Part shown: piece after piece, positions 9,281-16,520 of the stretch
How the letters are laid out: each line of letters begins with the position of its first letter
Numbering within the stretch: position 1 is the stretch's first letter
Assembly (NCBI GenBank): GCA_958407555.1
Contig: CATYJC010000017.1
Location: 1-22,019 of the forward strand
Direction of reading: 5' to 3'
DNA: 22,019 bases
DNA from: an uncultured Collinsella sp.
GTDB taxonomy: Bacteria > Actinomycetota > Coriobacteriia > Coriobacteriales > Coriobacteriaceae
Notes under the pieces: model-generated
Databases searched by the model: none
Seen by the model: the letters and a program-made list of their open reading frames with translations, nothing else
What the model was told of the DNA's origin: nothing
Made by a program: the position numbers and the translations under genes

Positions 9281-10212
9281 TGGGTGAGGCCCGCTATGAA
9301 CTGCATCCCGGGGATGCGTTGTATCCAGATACCGTTTTGGAGCTCTCTGATGTACCCCAGACGCTCTATGTGCGTGGCGACCCCGCCGCACTGTCGACTC
9401 CCGCGCTCTCCATTATCGGCGCTCGCAAGGCCTCGCCGTACGGCCTTGCCGTGGCAGAGCTGGCCGCGAAAGTTGCGGTCGAGGCGGGGGTGACGGTGGT
9501 CTCGGGCGGCGCGGTCGGCTGCGACCAGGCCACGGGTTGGGCCGCGGTCAATGCTGGTGGTAAACATGTCATGGTGTTGGGGACAGGCGCCGATGTAGTC
9601 TACCCGCGCTCGAGCGCGGGTCTTATCGCGCGCACGCTCAATACGGGCGGCGCGGTCGTGTCCATCTCGCCTTGGGGTATGGGACCGCGCAAGTTTGCCT
9701 TCCCGCGGCGCAATCGCGTGATCGCTGCGCTGTCGCAGGCGCTCTTTGTATCGGAGGCCGGCATGCCATCCGGGACGTTTTCTACGGCCGAGGCCGCCAT
9801 GGACTTGGGGCGCGAGCTGCTTGCCGTGCCGGGCTCCATTTTGTCTCCCGAGTCGCGCGGTACCAACTACCTTATTGCTAACGGTGCCTGCTGCATTATC
9901 GACGAGGAGTCCATCGAGGTGGCTATCTCTCGCATATACGGCACCCTGCGCTACTCGCGCCCTGATGCGCCCGGTATAGCCGACCTGGATGCCACGCAGC
10001 AGACCGTGATGCATGCCCTCATTGCCTCGCCGCTCAAAGTCGACGACATCGCGGCGCTCGTCTCCCTCGATGCCGTCGGCGTGCTCAAGCTCCTGGGCTC
10101 GCTCGAGCTCGCGGGCCTCATCGAGCGCATGATGGATGGAAGGTATGCGCCCTCCAAGTTTGCCCTTCACGCCCAGACGCCCTTCGGTCACAATGGAAAA
10201 CGTGTCAATTAG
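9280..10212 (+). CDS. dprA: DNA-processing protein DprA
   Basis: DprA binds incoming single-stranded DNA and loads RecA during transformation; it is also common in species not known to be competent. The 310-residue protein is mostly the extended Rossmann domain: SIIGARKASPYG (44-55), VVSGGAVGCDQATG (73-86), FPRRNRVIAALSQALFVSEA (141-160) and the signature AVPGSILSPESRGTNYLIAN (182-201). A C-terminal winged-helix-like region spans about 235-290. The N-terminal SAM/helix-hairpin-helix domain of longer homologues is missing or very short. The usual GLARGID loop reads GGAVGCD here. The ATG at 9280 shares one base with the comM-like stop and has GGAGGG 7 bases upstream; the GTG three bases earlier is less well spaced. 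Confidence 0.94.
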   Translation: MGEARYELHPGDALYPDTVLELSDVPQTLYVRGDPAALSTPALSIIGARKASPYGLAVAELAAKVAVEAGVTVVSGGAVGCDQATGWAAVNAGGKHVMVLGTGADVVYPRSSAGLIARTLNTGGAVVSISPWGMGPRKFAFPRRNRVIAALSQALFVSEAGMPSGTFSTAEAAMDLGRELLAVPGSILSPESRGTNYLIANGACCIIDEESIEVAISRIYGTLRYSRPDAPGIADLDATQQTVMHALIASPLKVDDIAALVSLDAVGVLKLLGSLELAGLIERMMDGRYAPSKFALHAQTPFGHNGKRVN

Positions 10213-10226
10213 AAAGGTGTTTGCAG

Positions 10227-11564
10227 ATGCTGTTTGATCAGGTGACGGTTATCGGTGGCGGTCTGGCGGGATCGGAATGTGCGATTCAGCTGGCAGATCG
10301 CGGGTTCGCCGTAAAGCTGTGCGAGATGCGCCCGCAGGTGAGCTCTCCTGCCCACCATACCGATCACTTGGCGGAGCTCGTCTGCTCCAATTCGTTTAAG
10401 TCGACCCGTCCCGATTCCGCCGCCGGCCTGCTGAAGGCCGAGCTCGAGCGTATGGGCTCGGTTTTGCTCGACTGTGCTCATCGTGCCGCCGTTCCTGCCG
10501 GCGGCGCCCTGGCAGTTGACCGTGTTACATTCTCCGAGCTCGTCGAGGCCGAGGTTGCCGCCCGCCCCAATATCGAGGTCGTCCACGGTGAGGTCACCCA
10601 GATTCCCGAGGGCCATGTGGTTATCGCCGCGGGCCCCTTGTGCTCGCCGGCATTGAGCGAGGAGGTCATGAAGCTTGTCGGTGGTGACGCCCTGGCGTTC
10701 TTTGACGCGGCCGCCCCGATTGTCGATGCCTCCACGCTCGATATGGACGTGCTGTTCTCGCAGTCGCGCTACGAGGAGCAGGGGAGTGGCGACTATCTCA
10801 ATGCCCCGCTCAACAAGGAAGAGTACGAGGCCTTTATCGAGGCGCTCACCACAGCCGATCGCGTGGTTCTCAAGGATTTTGAGGGCGGGGACCTGTTCCA
10901 GGCCTGCCAGCCTGCCGAGGAGGTTGCGCGCACGGGCAAGGATGCCATCCGTTTTGGTGCCATGAAGCCCGTTGGACTCACCGACCCGCGCACCGGTCGC
11001 CGTCCTTGGGCGGCGATTCAGCTGCGCGCCGAGAACAAGGAGAAGACGGCCTATAACCTGGTTGGTTTCCAGACCAACCTGACCTTCGGCGAACAGAAGC
11101 GCGTCTTCCATATGGTTCCCGGCCTCGAGAACGCCGAGTTCTTCCGCTACGGCGTCATGCACCGTAACACCTTTGTTGATGCGCCGCACGTGCTCGATGG
11201 CACCTTTGCCGTGCCCGGCACGAGCGTGCGCCTTGCCGGCCAGATTACCGGTACCGAGGGGTACATGGAGGCCGTGGCGACGGGTCTGCTCGCCGCGCTC
11301 AACACCTATGCCGAGGCCATTGAGGCCGCTCCTGTCGAGCTGCCGCGCGTGGGCGCCCTGGGCGCGCTTGTGGGGTATGCGACTGATCCGGCTACGGTGG
11401 GCTACCAGCCCATGCACGTCAACTTTGGCCTCGTGCCGCCGCTCGAGGACGGTAAGCGTCGCAGCAAGCGCGATCGTTACCAGGCCTATGCTGATCGTGC
11501 CCTCAAGGCCCTTGATGCCTATCTGGAAACGCGCTCCGATCTGTTTGGAGGCGAGAGGTCATAA
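10227..11564 (+). CDS. trmFO: Methylenetetrahydrofolate-tRNA-(uracil-5-)-methyltransferase TrmFO
   Basis: A folate- and FAD-dependent enzyme that makes 5-methyluridine at position 54 of tRNA. The 445 residues match the family length. The FAD-binding start is VTVIGGGLAGSECAIQLADR, followed by LCEMRP, THHT-like AHHTDHLAELVCSNSFKS with conserved Cys53, and GDLFQACQPAEEVARTG with the second conserved Cys227. Other family stretches are FGAMKPVGLTDPRTGRRPWA, QLRAENKEKTAYNLVGFQTN and QITGTEGYMEA. The ATG at 10227 has AAAGGTG 7 bases upstream; a TTG two codons earlier is less likely. It follows dprA by 14 bases. In Firmicutes topA commonly lies between dprA and trmFO, but not here. Its stop TAA sits at the point where xerC appears to begin. 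Confidence 0.96.
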   Translation: MLFDQVTVIGGGLAGSECAIQLADRGFAVKLCEMRPQVSSPAHHTDHLAELVCSNSFKSTRPDSAAGLLKAELERMGSVLLDCAHRAAVPAGGALAVDRVTFSELVEAEVAARPNIEVVHGEVTQIPEGHVVIAAGPLCSPALSEEVMKLVGGDALAFFDAAAPIVDASTLDMDVLFSQSRYEEQGSGDYLNAPLNKEEYEAFIEALTTADRVVLKDFEGGDLFQACQPAEEVARTGKDAIRFGAMKPVGLTDPRTGRRPWAAIQLRAENKEKTAYNLVGFQTNLTFGEQKRVFHMVPGLENAEFFRYGVMHRNTFVDAPHVLDGTFAVPGTSVRLAGQITGTEGYMEAVATGLLAALNTYAEAIEAAPVELPRVGALGALVGYATDPATVGYQPMHVNFGLVPPLEDGKRRSKRDRYQAYADRALKALDAYLETRSDLFGGERS

Positions 11565-12481
11565 CTTTTGACCTGTACGATGCCGTCGACTCGTTTATCG
11601 CCTATATTGCACGCGTCGAAGGACTCGCTCCCAATACGGTAACCGCCTACGCCTCGCGGCTCGAGCGCTTCGCCGCGTGGTGCGACCGCGAGGACATCGA
11701 CGCTCGCGCCGCCGACGTGCGGACCGTTCGCTCCTATTTGGCCGAGCTGTCGCGTGGCCAGGTGGCGGCTCGGACCCTTGCGGCACACCTGTCTGCCATT
11801 CGCTCGCTCTATCGGTGGATGGCTGCCGAGGGAATCGTTGAGGGCGATGCGGTCTCGGCGGTATCCTCGCCCAAACTGCCGCGCGATCTTCCCGGTGTGC
11901 TGACGACCCGGCAAGTCGAGTCGTTGCTCAAGGCCCCCGACACCTCGACGCCTGCGGGGCTGCGCGATGCGGCGATGCTCGAGCTGCTCTATGCCTCCGG
12001 CGCGCGAATCTCGGAGCTCGCGGCGCTCAACGTGGAGTCTATTGGTTGGTCCGAGCGAACGCTGCGACTTTGGGGCAAGGGGAGCAAGGAGCGTATCGTG
12101 CCCCTGTATCGGCGCGCTCTCGAGGCGACCCGCCGCTATATTGAGGAGGGGAGGCTGCAGCTCCTTGCGCAGGCAAAGCGCGGCGACGGTGCGAACGGCG
12201 TTCATCCGCTGTTTATCTCGGCGCGCGGAAACCGTATGAGTGCCGCGATGCTCAGGAGGCGGTTCCACATGCTCGCGGCCCTTGCCGGCATTCCTGCCGA
12301 CATTGCCCCGCATGCGATGCGCCACACCTTTGCGACCGACCTGCTCGAGGGCGGCGCGGATCTGCGCTCGGTTCAGGAGCTGCTGGGGCATGCGAGCTTG
12401 TCTACGACGCAGATCTATACGCATCTTACGCCCGACCGACTCAAGCGCGCCGTGAGTCAGGCACACCCCCGAGGCGAGTAG
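11561..12481 (+). CDS. xerC: Tyrosine recombinase XerC, apparently starting at an ATA codon
   Basis: Site-specific recombinase of the Xer family, which resolves chromosome dimers at dif. The C-terminal catalytic domain is complete: GARISEL (Arg149), GKGSKER (Lys173), HAMRHTFATDLL (His251, Arg254), LGHASLSTT (His277) and nucleophile Tyr286 in IYTHL. The N-terminal core-binding domain (SFIAYIARVEGLAPNTVTAY and onward) lies upstream of the first GTG (11717), so that GTG would cut off 52 conserved residues. The only fitting start is ATA at 11561, nine bases after GGAGG (11547-11551). It overlaps the trmFO stop as ATAA, where ATGA would be typical. Read from there the protein is 306 residues, the normal family length. 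XerC rather than XerD is inferred from the trmFO neighbour. No sequence defect follows the start. Confidence 0.88.
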   Translation: MTFDLYDAVDSFIAYIARVEGLAPNTVTAYASRLERFAAWCDREDIDARAADVRTVRSYLAELSRGQVAARTLAAHLSAIRSLYRWMAAEGIVEGDAVSAVSSPKLPRDLPGVLTTRQVESLLKAPDTSTPAGLRDAAMLELLYASGARISELAALNVESIGWSERTLRLWGKGSKERIVPLYRRALEATRRYIEEGRLQLLAQAKRGDGANGVHPLFISARGNRMSAAMLRRRFHMLAALAGIPADIAPHAMRHTFATDLLEGGADLRSVQELLGHASLSTTQIYTHLTPDRLKRAVSQAHPRGE

Positions 12482-12529
12482 GGGAAGGGCCTTTCGCGTC
12501 GCACCGAGGTGTGTGGTTTTGATTGCGGG

Positions 12530-12558
12530 TTGGCAGGAAGAAGCAATCCTGCTATCAT
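12530..12558 (+). promoter_or_regulatory. Promoter of rpsB-tsf
   Basis: TTGGCA (12530-12535) and TATCAT (12553-12558) have an ideal 17-base spacer. The predicted start near 12565 gives a leader of about 135 bases. Confidence 0.72.
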
Positions 12559-12564
12559 TCATCG

Positions 12565-12699
12565 GGTTGCTTCACGGCAACAGGTTTTTATCACGCACGC
12601 GCGGCTACTTCATACCGTGGTGCCCGGGCTTTGGTAGCACATGTCCGGGTTGGTTTTGGAGGATGACCCCGCGCGGAGGCAAACCACAGGAGGTTTAAC
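12565..12699 (+). promoter_or_regulatory. Structured rpsB leader, candidate S2 autoregulatory RNA
   Basis: A hairpin GTTGC/GCAAC (12566-12570 with 12577-12581) is followed by AGGTTTTTA and looks like a small attenuator at the 5' end. Further on, CGCGCGG (12598-12604) pairs with CCGCGCG (12669-12675), enclosing an inner CCCGG/CCGGG stem (12623-12627 with 12645-12649). The structure ends just before the ribosome-binding site AGGAGG at 12690-12695. S2 autoregulates through its leader in other bacteria; here the role is inferred from position and pairing only. Confidence 0.45.
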
Positions 12700-13428
12700 A
12701 TGGCTACCAAGATTAATATCCGCACCCTGCTCGAGGCCGGCTGCCACTTCGGTCACCAGACCCGTCGCTGGAACCCCAAGATGAAGCCGTTCATCTTCGG
12801 TGAGCGCAACGGCATCTACATCCTCGACCTCAAGCAGACCATCCTTGACGCCGACCAGGCCTACACCTTCGTCAAGAACGTCGCCAAGGGCGGCAACGTG
12901 CTGTTCGTCGGCACCAAGAAGCAGGCTCAGGAGGCCGTCAAGAACGCCGCTGAGCGCGCCAACATGCCTTACATCAACCAGCGTTGGCTCGGCGGCATGC
13001 TGACCAACTTCGTCACCATCCGCTCCCGCATCAACCGCATGGAGGAGCTCGAGGCCATGGTCGAGGACGGCCGCATGGCAGTGCTGCCCAAGAAGGAGCA
13101 GGCAGTGCTCGGCAAGGAGCTCGCTAAGCTCCAGACCAACCTCGGTGGCGCCCGCGACATGAAGGGTCTGCCCCAGGCTCTCTTCGTCATCGACACTAAG
13201 CGCGAGGAGAACGCCATCAAGGAGGCCCAGCGCCTGAACATCCCCGTCGTCGCTCTGATCGACACCAACTCCGATCCCGACGAGGTCGAGTACGGCATCC
13301 CCTGCAACGATGACGCCATCTCCGCTGTCACCCTTATGTGTGAGCTCATGGCTGACGCCTGCCTCGCTGGCTCCGGCAAGGAGCAGGTCTCCGAGGCCGA
13401 GATGGCCGCCGAGCCCAAGGCCGAGTAA
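12700..13428 (+). CDS. rpsB: 30S ribosomal protein S2
   Basis: Small-subunit protein at the junction of the 30S head and body. The 242-residue protein opens with INIRTLLEAGCHFGHQTRRW, then WNPKMKPFIFGERNGIYIL, ANMPYINQRWLGGMLTNF and NIPVVALIDTNSDPDEVEY, all S2 landmarks. The C-terminus ends in a short acidic tail (EQVSEAEMAAEPKAE). The ATG has a strong AGGAGGT about 5 bases upstream. It has its own promoter and leader and is followed by tsf after a 45-base gap without a terminator, the universal rpsB-tsf pairing. Confidence 0.99.
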   Translation: MATKINIRTLLEAGCHFGHQTRRWNPKMKPFIFGERNGIYILDLKQTILDADQAYTFVKNVAKGGNVLFVGTKKQAQEAVKNAAERANMPYINQRWLGGMLTNFVTIRSRINRMEELEAMVEDGRMAVLPKKEQAVLGKELAKLQTNLGGARDMKGLPQALFVIDTKREENAIKEAQRLNIPVVALIDTNSDPDEVEYGIPCNDDAISAVTLMCELMADACLAGSGKEQVSEAEMAAEPKAE

Positions 13429-13473
13429 ATCAGTCCTATTTAAGTCTTTTTCATCTCTTTGAAAGGAACCACA

Positions 13474-14343
13474 ATGGCCCAGATTACCGCCGCTATGGTC
13501 AAGCAGCTCCGCGAGATGACCGACTCCCCGATGATGGAGTGCAAGAAGGCTCTCGTCGAGGCTGACGGCGACATGGACGCCGCCGTCGACGTTCTGCGCA
13601 AGAACGGTCTCGCCAAGGCTGCCAAGAAGGCTGGCCGTGAGACCAACGAGGGCGCTGTCGCCGCGTTCGTCTCCGAGGATGGCAAGACCGGCGCTCTGCT
13701 CGAGCTCTCCTGCGAGACCGACTTCGTCGGCTCCAACGCCAAGTTCACCGGCTTTGCTTCCAAGGTCGCCGAGGTTGTCGCCACTACCGAGCCGGCTGAC
13801 GTCGACGCTCTGCTCGAGAAGCCGATGGGCGAGGAGACCGTTTCCTCCGAGCTCACCGAGATGATTCACATCATGGGCGAGAACATGAAGATTTCCCGTT
13901 TCGCCGCCCGCAAGGCCGAGAACGGCGCTCTCGCTTCTTACATCCACATGGGTGGTAAGATTGGCGTCCTCGTCGAGTTCGCTTTCGAGAAGGCCGAGAC
14001 CGCTCAGGCAGAGGCCTTCAAGACCTTCGCTCATGACGTTGCCCTTCAGGTTGCCGCCGTCGCCCCGATTTGCGCTACCCGCGATCAGGTTCCGGCCGAG
14101 ACCGTCGAGCACGAGAAGGAGATCTACATGGCTCAGGCCGCCGAGTCCGGCAAGCCCGAGGCCATTCAGGAGAAGATGGCTGTTGGCCGTCTGGAGAAGT
14201 TCTACAAGCAGTCCGTGCTCACCGAGCAGGAGTTCATCAAGGACAGCTCCCTCACCATCAAGAAGTACGCTGAGCAGGTCTCCAAGGAGCTCGGCGATAC
14301 CATTACCGTCGTTGCCTTCGACCGTCTGGTCCGTGGCGAGTAA
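13474..14343 (+). CDS. tsf: Elongation factor Ts
   Basis: Guanine-nucleotide exchange factor that regenerates EF-Tu-GTP. The 289 residues are a normal length. The N-terminal UBA-like domain (ITAAMVKQLREMTDSPMMEC, KKALVEADGDMDAAVDVLRK) is followed by the EF-Tu contact motif TDFVGSN (82-88), where Asp83-Phe84 insert into EF-Tu. The C-terminal part carries FYKQSVLTEQEFIKD, another family signature. The ATG at 13474 has GAAAGGAA upstream; an in-frame TTG five codons earlier overlaps that site and is rejected. A strong terminator follows, closing the rpsB-tsf unit. Confidence 0.98.
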   Translation: MAQITAAMVKQLREMTDSPMMECKKALVEADGDMDAAVDVLRKNGLAKAAKKAGRETNEGAVAAFVSEDGKTGALLELSCETDFVGSNAKFTGFASKVAEVVATTEPADVDALLEKPMGEETVSSELTEMIHIMGENMKISRFAARKAENGALASYIHMGGKIGVLVEFAFEKAETAQAEAFKTFAHDVALQVAAVAPICATRDQVPAETVEHEKEIYMAQAAESGKPEAIQEKMAVGRLEKFYKQSVLTEQEFIKDSSLTIKKYAEQVSKELGDTITVVAFDRLVRGE

Positions 14344-14366
14344 ATAAGCTCTTGTAGCTGGTAATG

Positions 14367-14401
14367 AGCAGGCTGTGGGTTTTACTCACAGCCTGCTTTT
14401 T
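14367..14401 (+). terminator. Strong intrinsic terminator after tsf
   Basis: AGCAGGCTGTG (14367-14377) pairs perfectly with CACAGCCTGCT (14387-14397) as an 11-bp stem with a 9-base loop, followed by a T5 run that overlaps the last base of the stem. Confidence 0.92.
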
Positions 14402-14402
14402 C

Positions 14403-14431
14403 ATGGCTCTTATCAGAGCCTTTGATATCAT
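14403..14431 (+). promoter_or_regulatory. Probable promoter of the pyrH operon
   Basis: TATCAT at 14426-14431 is the same -10 as in the rpsB promoter. The -35 candidate ATGGCT (14403-14408, 17-base spacer) is weak. The position right after the tsf terminator and 30 bases before the pyrH start supports it. Confidence 0.45.
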
Positions 14432-14460
14432 ATTGAGAGTCTAATTAAAGGAGGATCGCT

Positions 14461-15183
14461 TTGTCCGACATCCGATATAAACGCGTGCTTCTTAAGCTTT
14501 CCGGCGAAGCACTGATGGGCGACGGCCAATATGGCATCGACCCCAAGATTACCGATCATCTTGCCAAGCAGGTCAAGGAGCTGCTCGCCGTTGGTCACGA
14601 GGTCGGCGTCGTTGTCGGCGGCGGCAACATTTTCCGCGGCATGGCCGGCGCTGCCGGTGGCATGGAGCGCGCCCAGGCCGACTACATGGGCATGCTTGCA
14701 ACCGTTATGAACGCGCTTGCCCTGCAGGATGCCTTCGAGCATAACGATGTTCCCTGCCGCGTGATGAGCGCTATCCAGATGAACGAGATCTGCGAGCCCT
14801 ATATTCGTCGTCGCGCCATCAACCACCTTTCCAAGGGCAACGTCGTTATTTTTGCCGCCGGTTCGGGTAATCCGTACTTTACGACTGACACCGCCGCGGC
14901 TCTTCGTGCCTGCGAGATCGGTGCCGAGATTCTGATTAAGGCCACCAAGGTTGACGGCATCTACGACAAGGATCCCGTCAAGTGCGCCGATGCCGTCCGT
15001 TTTGACAAGATTACCTATCACGAGGTTCTCGTCCGCGGTCTGCAGGTTATGGATTCCACGGCTACGGCACTGTGCCAGGATAACCGTATGCCGATTTTGG
15101 TCCTCAACATCGATGGCGAGGACACCGTTAAGCGCGCGCTTTCGGGTGAGCCCGTCGGCACGCTCGTCTATCAGGAGGATTAA
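14461..15183 (+). CDS. pyrH: Uridylate kinase (UMP kinase)
   Basis: Phosphorylates UMP to UDP in pyrimidine nucleotide synthesis; hexameric and often controlled by GTP and UTP. The 240-residue protein shows the amino-acid-kinase fold: KRVLLKLSGEALMG (7-20), VGVVVGGGNIFRG, ADYMGMLATVMNALALQDAF, GSGNPYFTTDTAAALRA and KATKVDGIYDKDP. The TTG start is supported by AAAGGAGG (14447-14454) 6 bases upstream and by the N-terminal family sequence; there is no nearby ATG in frame. It is the first gene of a long tightly spaced operon and is followed by frr after two bases. Confidence 0.98.
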   Translation: MSDIRYKRVLLKLSGEALMGDGQYGIDPKITDHLAKQVKELLAVGHEVGVVVGGGNIFRGMAGAAGGMERAQADYMGMLATVMNALALQDAFEHNDVPCRVMSAIQMNEICEPYIRRRAINHLSKGNVVIFAAGSGNPYFTTDTAAALRACEIGAEILIKATKVDGIYDKDPVKCADAVRFDKITYHEVLVRGLQVMDSTATALCQDNRMPILVLNIDGEDTVKRALSGEPVGTLVYQED

Positions 15184-15185
15184 GC

Positions 15186-15722
15186 ATGGCAGAGAACATC
15201 ACCGTCCATATGGACAAGTCGCTCGAGTCCCTCAAGCACAACTTCTCCAAGGTTCGCACGGGCCGCGCCAACGCTAACATTCTGTCCGACATCTCGGTCG
15301 ATTACTACGGTGTTCCCACACCGGTTACCCAGGTTGCCGCCGTTAAGACCCCCGAGGCCCACATGCTGCTCATCGAGCCCTGGGACAAGGCGCTCGTCAA
15401 CGCAATCGTGAAGGCCATCAGCGCTTCCGATCTGGGCATTACTCCCAACTCTGACGGTACCGTCGTGCGCCTGCCGTTCCCGGCTCCCACCGAGGAGCGT
15501 CGTCGCGAGCTCGTCAAGGAGTGCCGCGAGTATGCCGAGCAGGCCAAGGTTTCCATTCGCAACATCCGTCGAGACTTTAACAACAAGCTCGAGCGCGACG
15601 AAGAGCTCACCGAGGACGAAGTCCGTCGCGAGCAGGCCAAGGTCCAGAAGCATACCGATGAGTATGTTGCCAAGGTCGAGGAGCTTCTGAAGGAAAAAGA
15701 AGCCGAGGTCATGGAGATCTAA
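15186..15722 (+). CDS. frr: Ribosome recycling factor
   Basis: Splits post-termination ribosomes together with EF-G. The 178 residues are slightly short of the usual 185. Signatures are FSKVRTGRANANILSDISVD, YYGVPTPVTQVAAVKTPEAH, LLIEPWDKALVNAIVKAI, GITPNSDGTVVRLPFP and RRRELVKECREYAEQAKV. The C-terminal long helical region (residues about 120-178) is rich in Glu, Lys and Arg, as expected for the three-helix bundle. The GGAGG ribosome-binding site lies inside the end of pyrH, and only two bases separate the genes. Confidence 0.98.
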   Translation: MAENITVHMDKSLESLKHNFSKVRTGRANANILSDISVDYYGVPTPVTQVAAVKTPEAHMLLIEPWDKALVNAIVKAISASDLGITPNSDGTVVRLPFPAPTEERRRELVKECREYAEQAKVSIRNIRRDFNNKLERDEELTEDEVRREQAKVQKHTDEYVAKVEELLKEKEAEVMEI

Positions 15723-15723
15723 G

Positions 15724-16518
15724 GTGCAATACGACGAGAACAAACTGGTCGAGTACTTTGCCGACGCCCCTGCGGGCGTCGGTTTTTCCGACCTTGACCT
15801 CAATAAGATCCCGCATCATATTTCGTGCATCATGGACGGTAATGGTCGTTGGGCCACGGCGCGCGGTCTTGCCCGCACCGAGGGCCACAAGGCCGGTATC
15901 GTCTCCCTGCGCGAGATTATTACCGCATGCGTGCGCTTGGGCGTCGACGTCCTTTCGGCCTATGCGTTTTCCACCGAAAACTGGAATCGTCCGCAGCACG
16001 AGGTCAACGTTTTGATGCATCTGTTTGCCAAGACGTTTATCGATGAGTTGCCGCTGCTTAAGCGCGAAAACGTTCGCGTTGTCTTTTTGGGCGATATTTC
16101 CGCACTGCCCAAGAAGACCCGCGACGTCTTTGAGCGAGGTCTTGCCGAGTGTGCCGACCACACCGGCATGACGCTGGCACTTGCCGTCAACTACGGAGCC
16201 CGTGCCGAGATCACCCGTGCTGTCCGTCAGATCGCGCTCGATGCCGCTGCCGGAAAGATCGATCCGGCCGCTATCGACGATGATATGGTTGCTTCGCACC
16301 TGTATACCGCTGGGCTACCCGATCCGGAGCTTGTGATTCGAACCTCCGGCGAGCTTCGCCTTTCGAACTATCTGCTGTGGCAGGTTGCCTATTCCGAGTT
16401 TTATGTCACCGATACCTATTGGCCCGACTTTGATCGTTGGGGTCTTGTCAACGCCATTTTGGCCTATCAGGGCCGCGACCGTAGGTTTGGTGGACTGAGC
16501 AAGACCGAGGAGGCTTAA
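15724..16518 (+). CDS. uppS: Isoprenyl transferase (undecaprenyl diphosphate synthase family)
   Basis: Cis-prenyltransferase that condenses isopentenyl diphosphate units to make undecaprenyl diphosphate, the carrier lipid for peptidoglycan. The 264 residues fit the family. Catalytic Asp38 lies in HISCIMDGNGRWATARG, followed by GHKAGIVSLREIITAC, LSAYAFSTENWNRP and the C-terminal LVIRTSGELRLSNYLLWQ with YSEFYVTDTYWPDF. The GTG start has GGAG (15713-15716) 7 bases upstream, within the end of frr, and only one base separates the genes. The product chain length is inferred from context and cannot be read directly. Confidence 0.96.
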   Translation: MQYDENKLVEYFADAPAGVGFSDLDLNKIPHHISCIMDGNGRWATARGLARTEGHKAGIVSLREIITACVRLGVDVLSAYAFSTENWNRPQHEVNVLMHLFAKTFIDELPLLKRENVRVVFLGDISALPKKTRDVFERGLAECADHTGMTLALAVNYGARAEITRAVRQIALDAAAGKIDPAAIDDDMVASHLYTAGLPDPELVIRTSGELRLSNYLLWQVAYSEFYVTDTYWPDFDRWGLVNAILAYQGRDRRFGGLSKTEEA

Positions 16519-16520
16519 TC

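Noticed and set aside
11717..12481. xerC starting at GTG 11717
   Set aside because: This would remove 52 residues of the conserved N-terminal core-binding domain, which is clearly encoded upstream in the same frame without interruption.
12474..12529. Possible terminator after xerC
   Set aside because: Only a long-looped CACACC/GGTGTG pairing can be drawn, with the left arm inside the gene and no T-run that fits; not convincing.
12513..12698. A 61-codon open frame in the rpsB leader
   Set aside because: It overlaps the predicted promoter and structured leader, has no good ribosome-binding site and shows no recognisable protein.
12610..14112. A 500-codon minus-strand open frame opposite rpsB and tsf
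   Set aside because: Same codon-bias shadow effect: it spans two certain ribosome/translation genes, contains Leu/Gly/His-rich repeats without a family match, and would be antisense to highly expressed genes.
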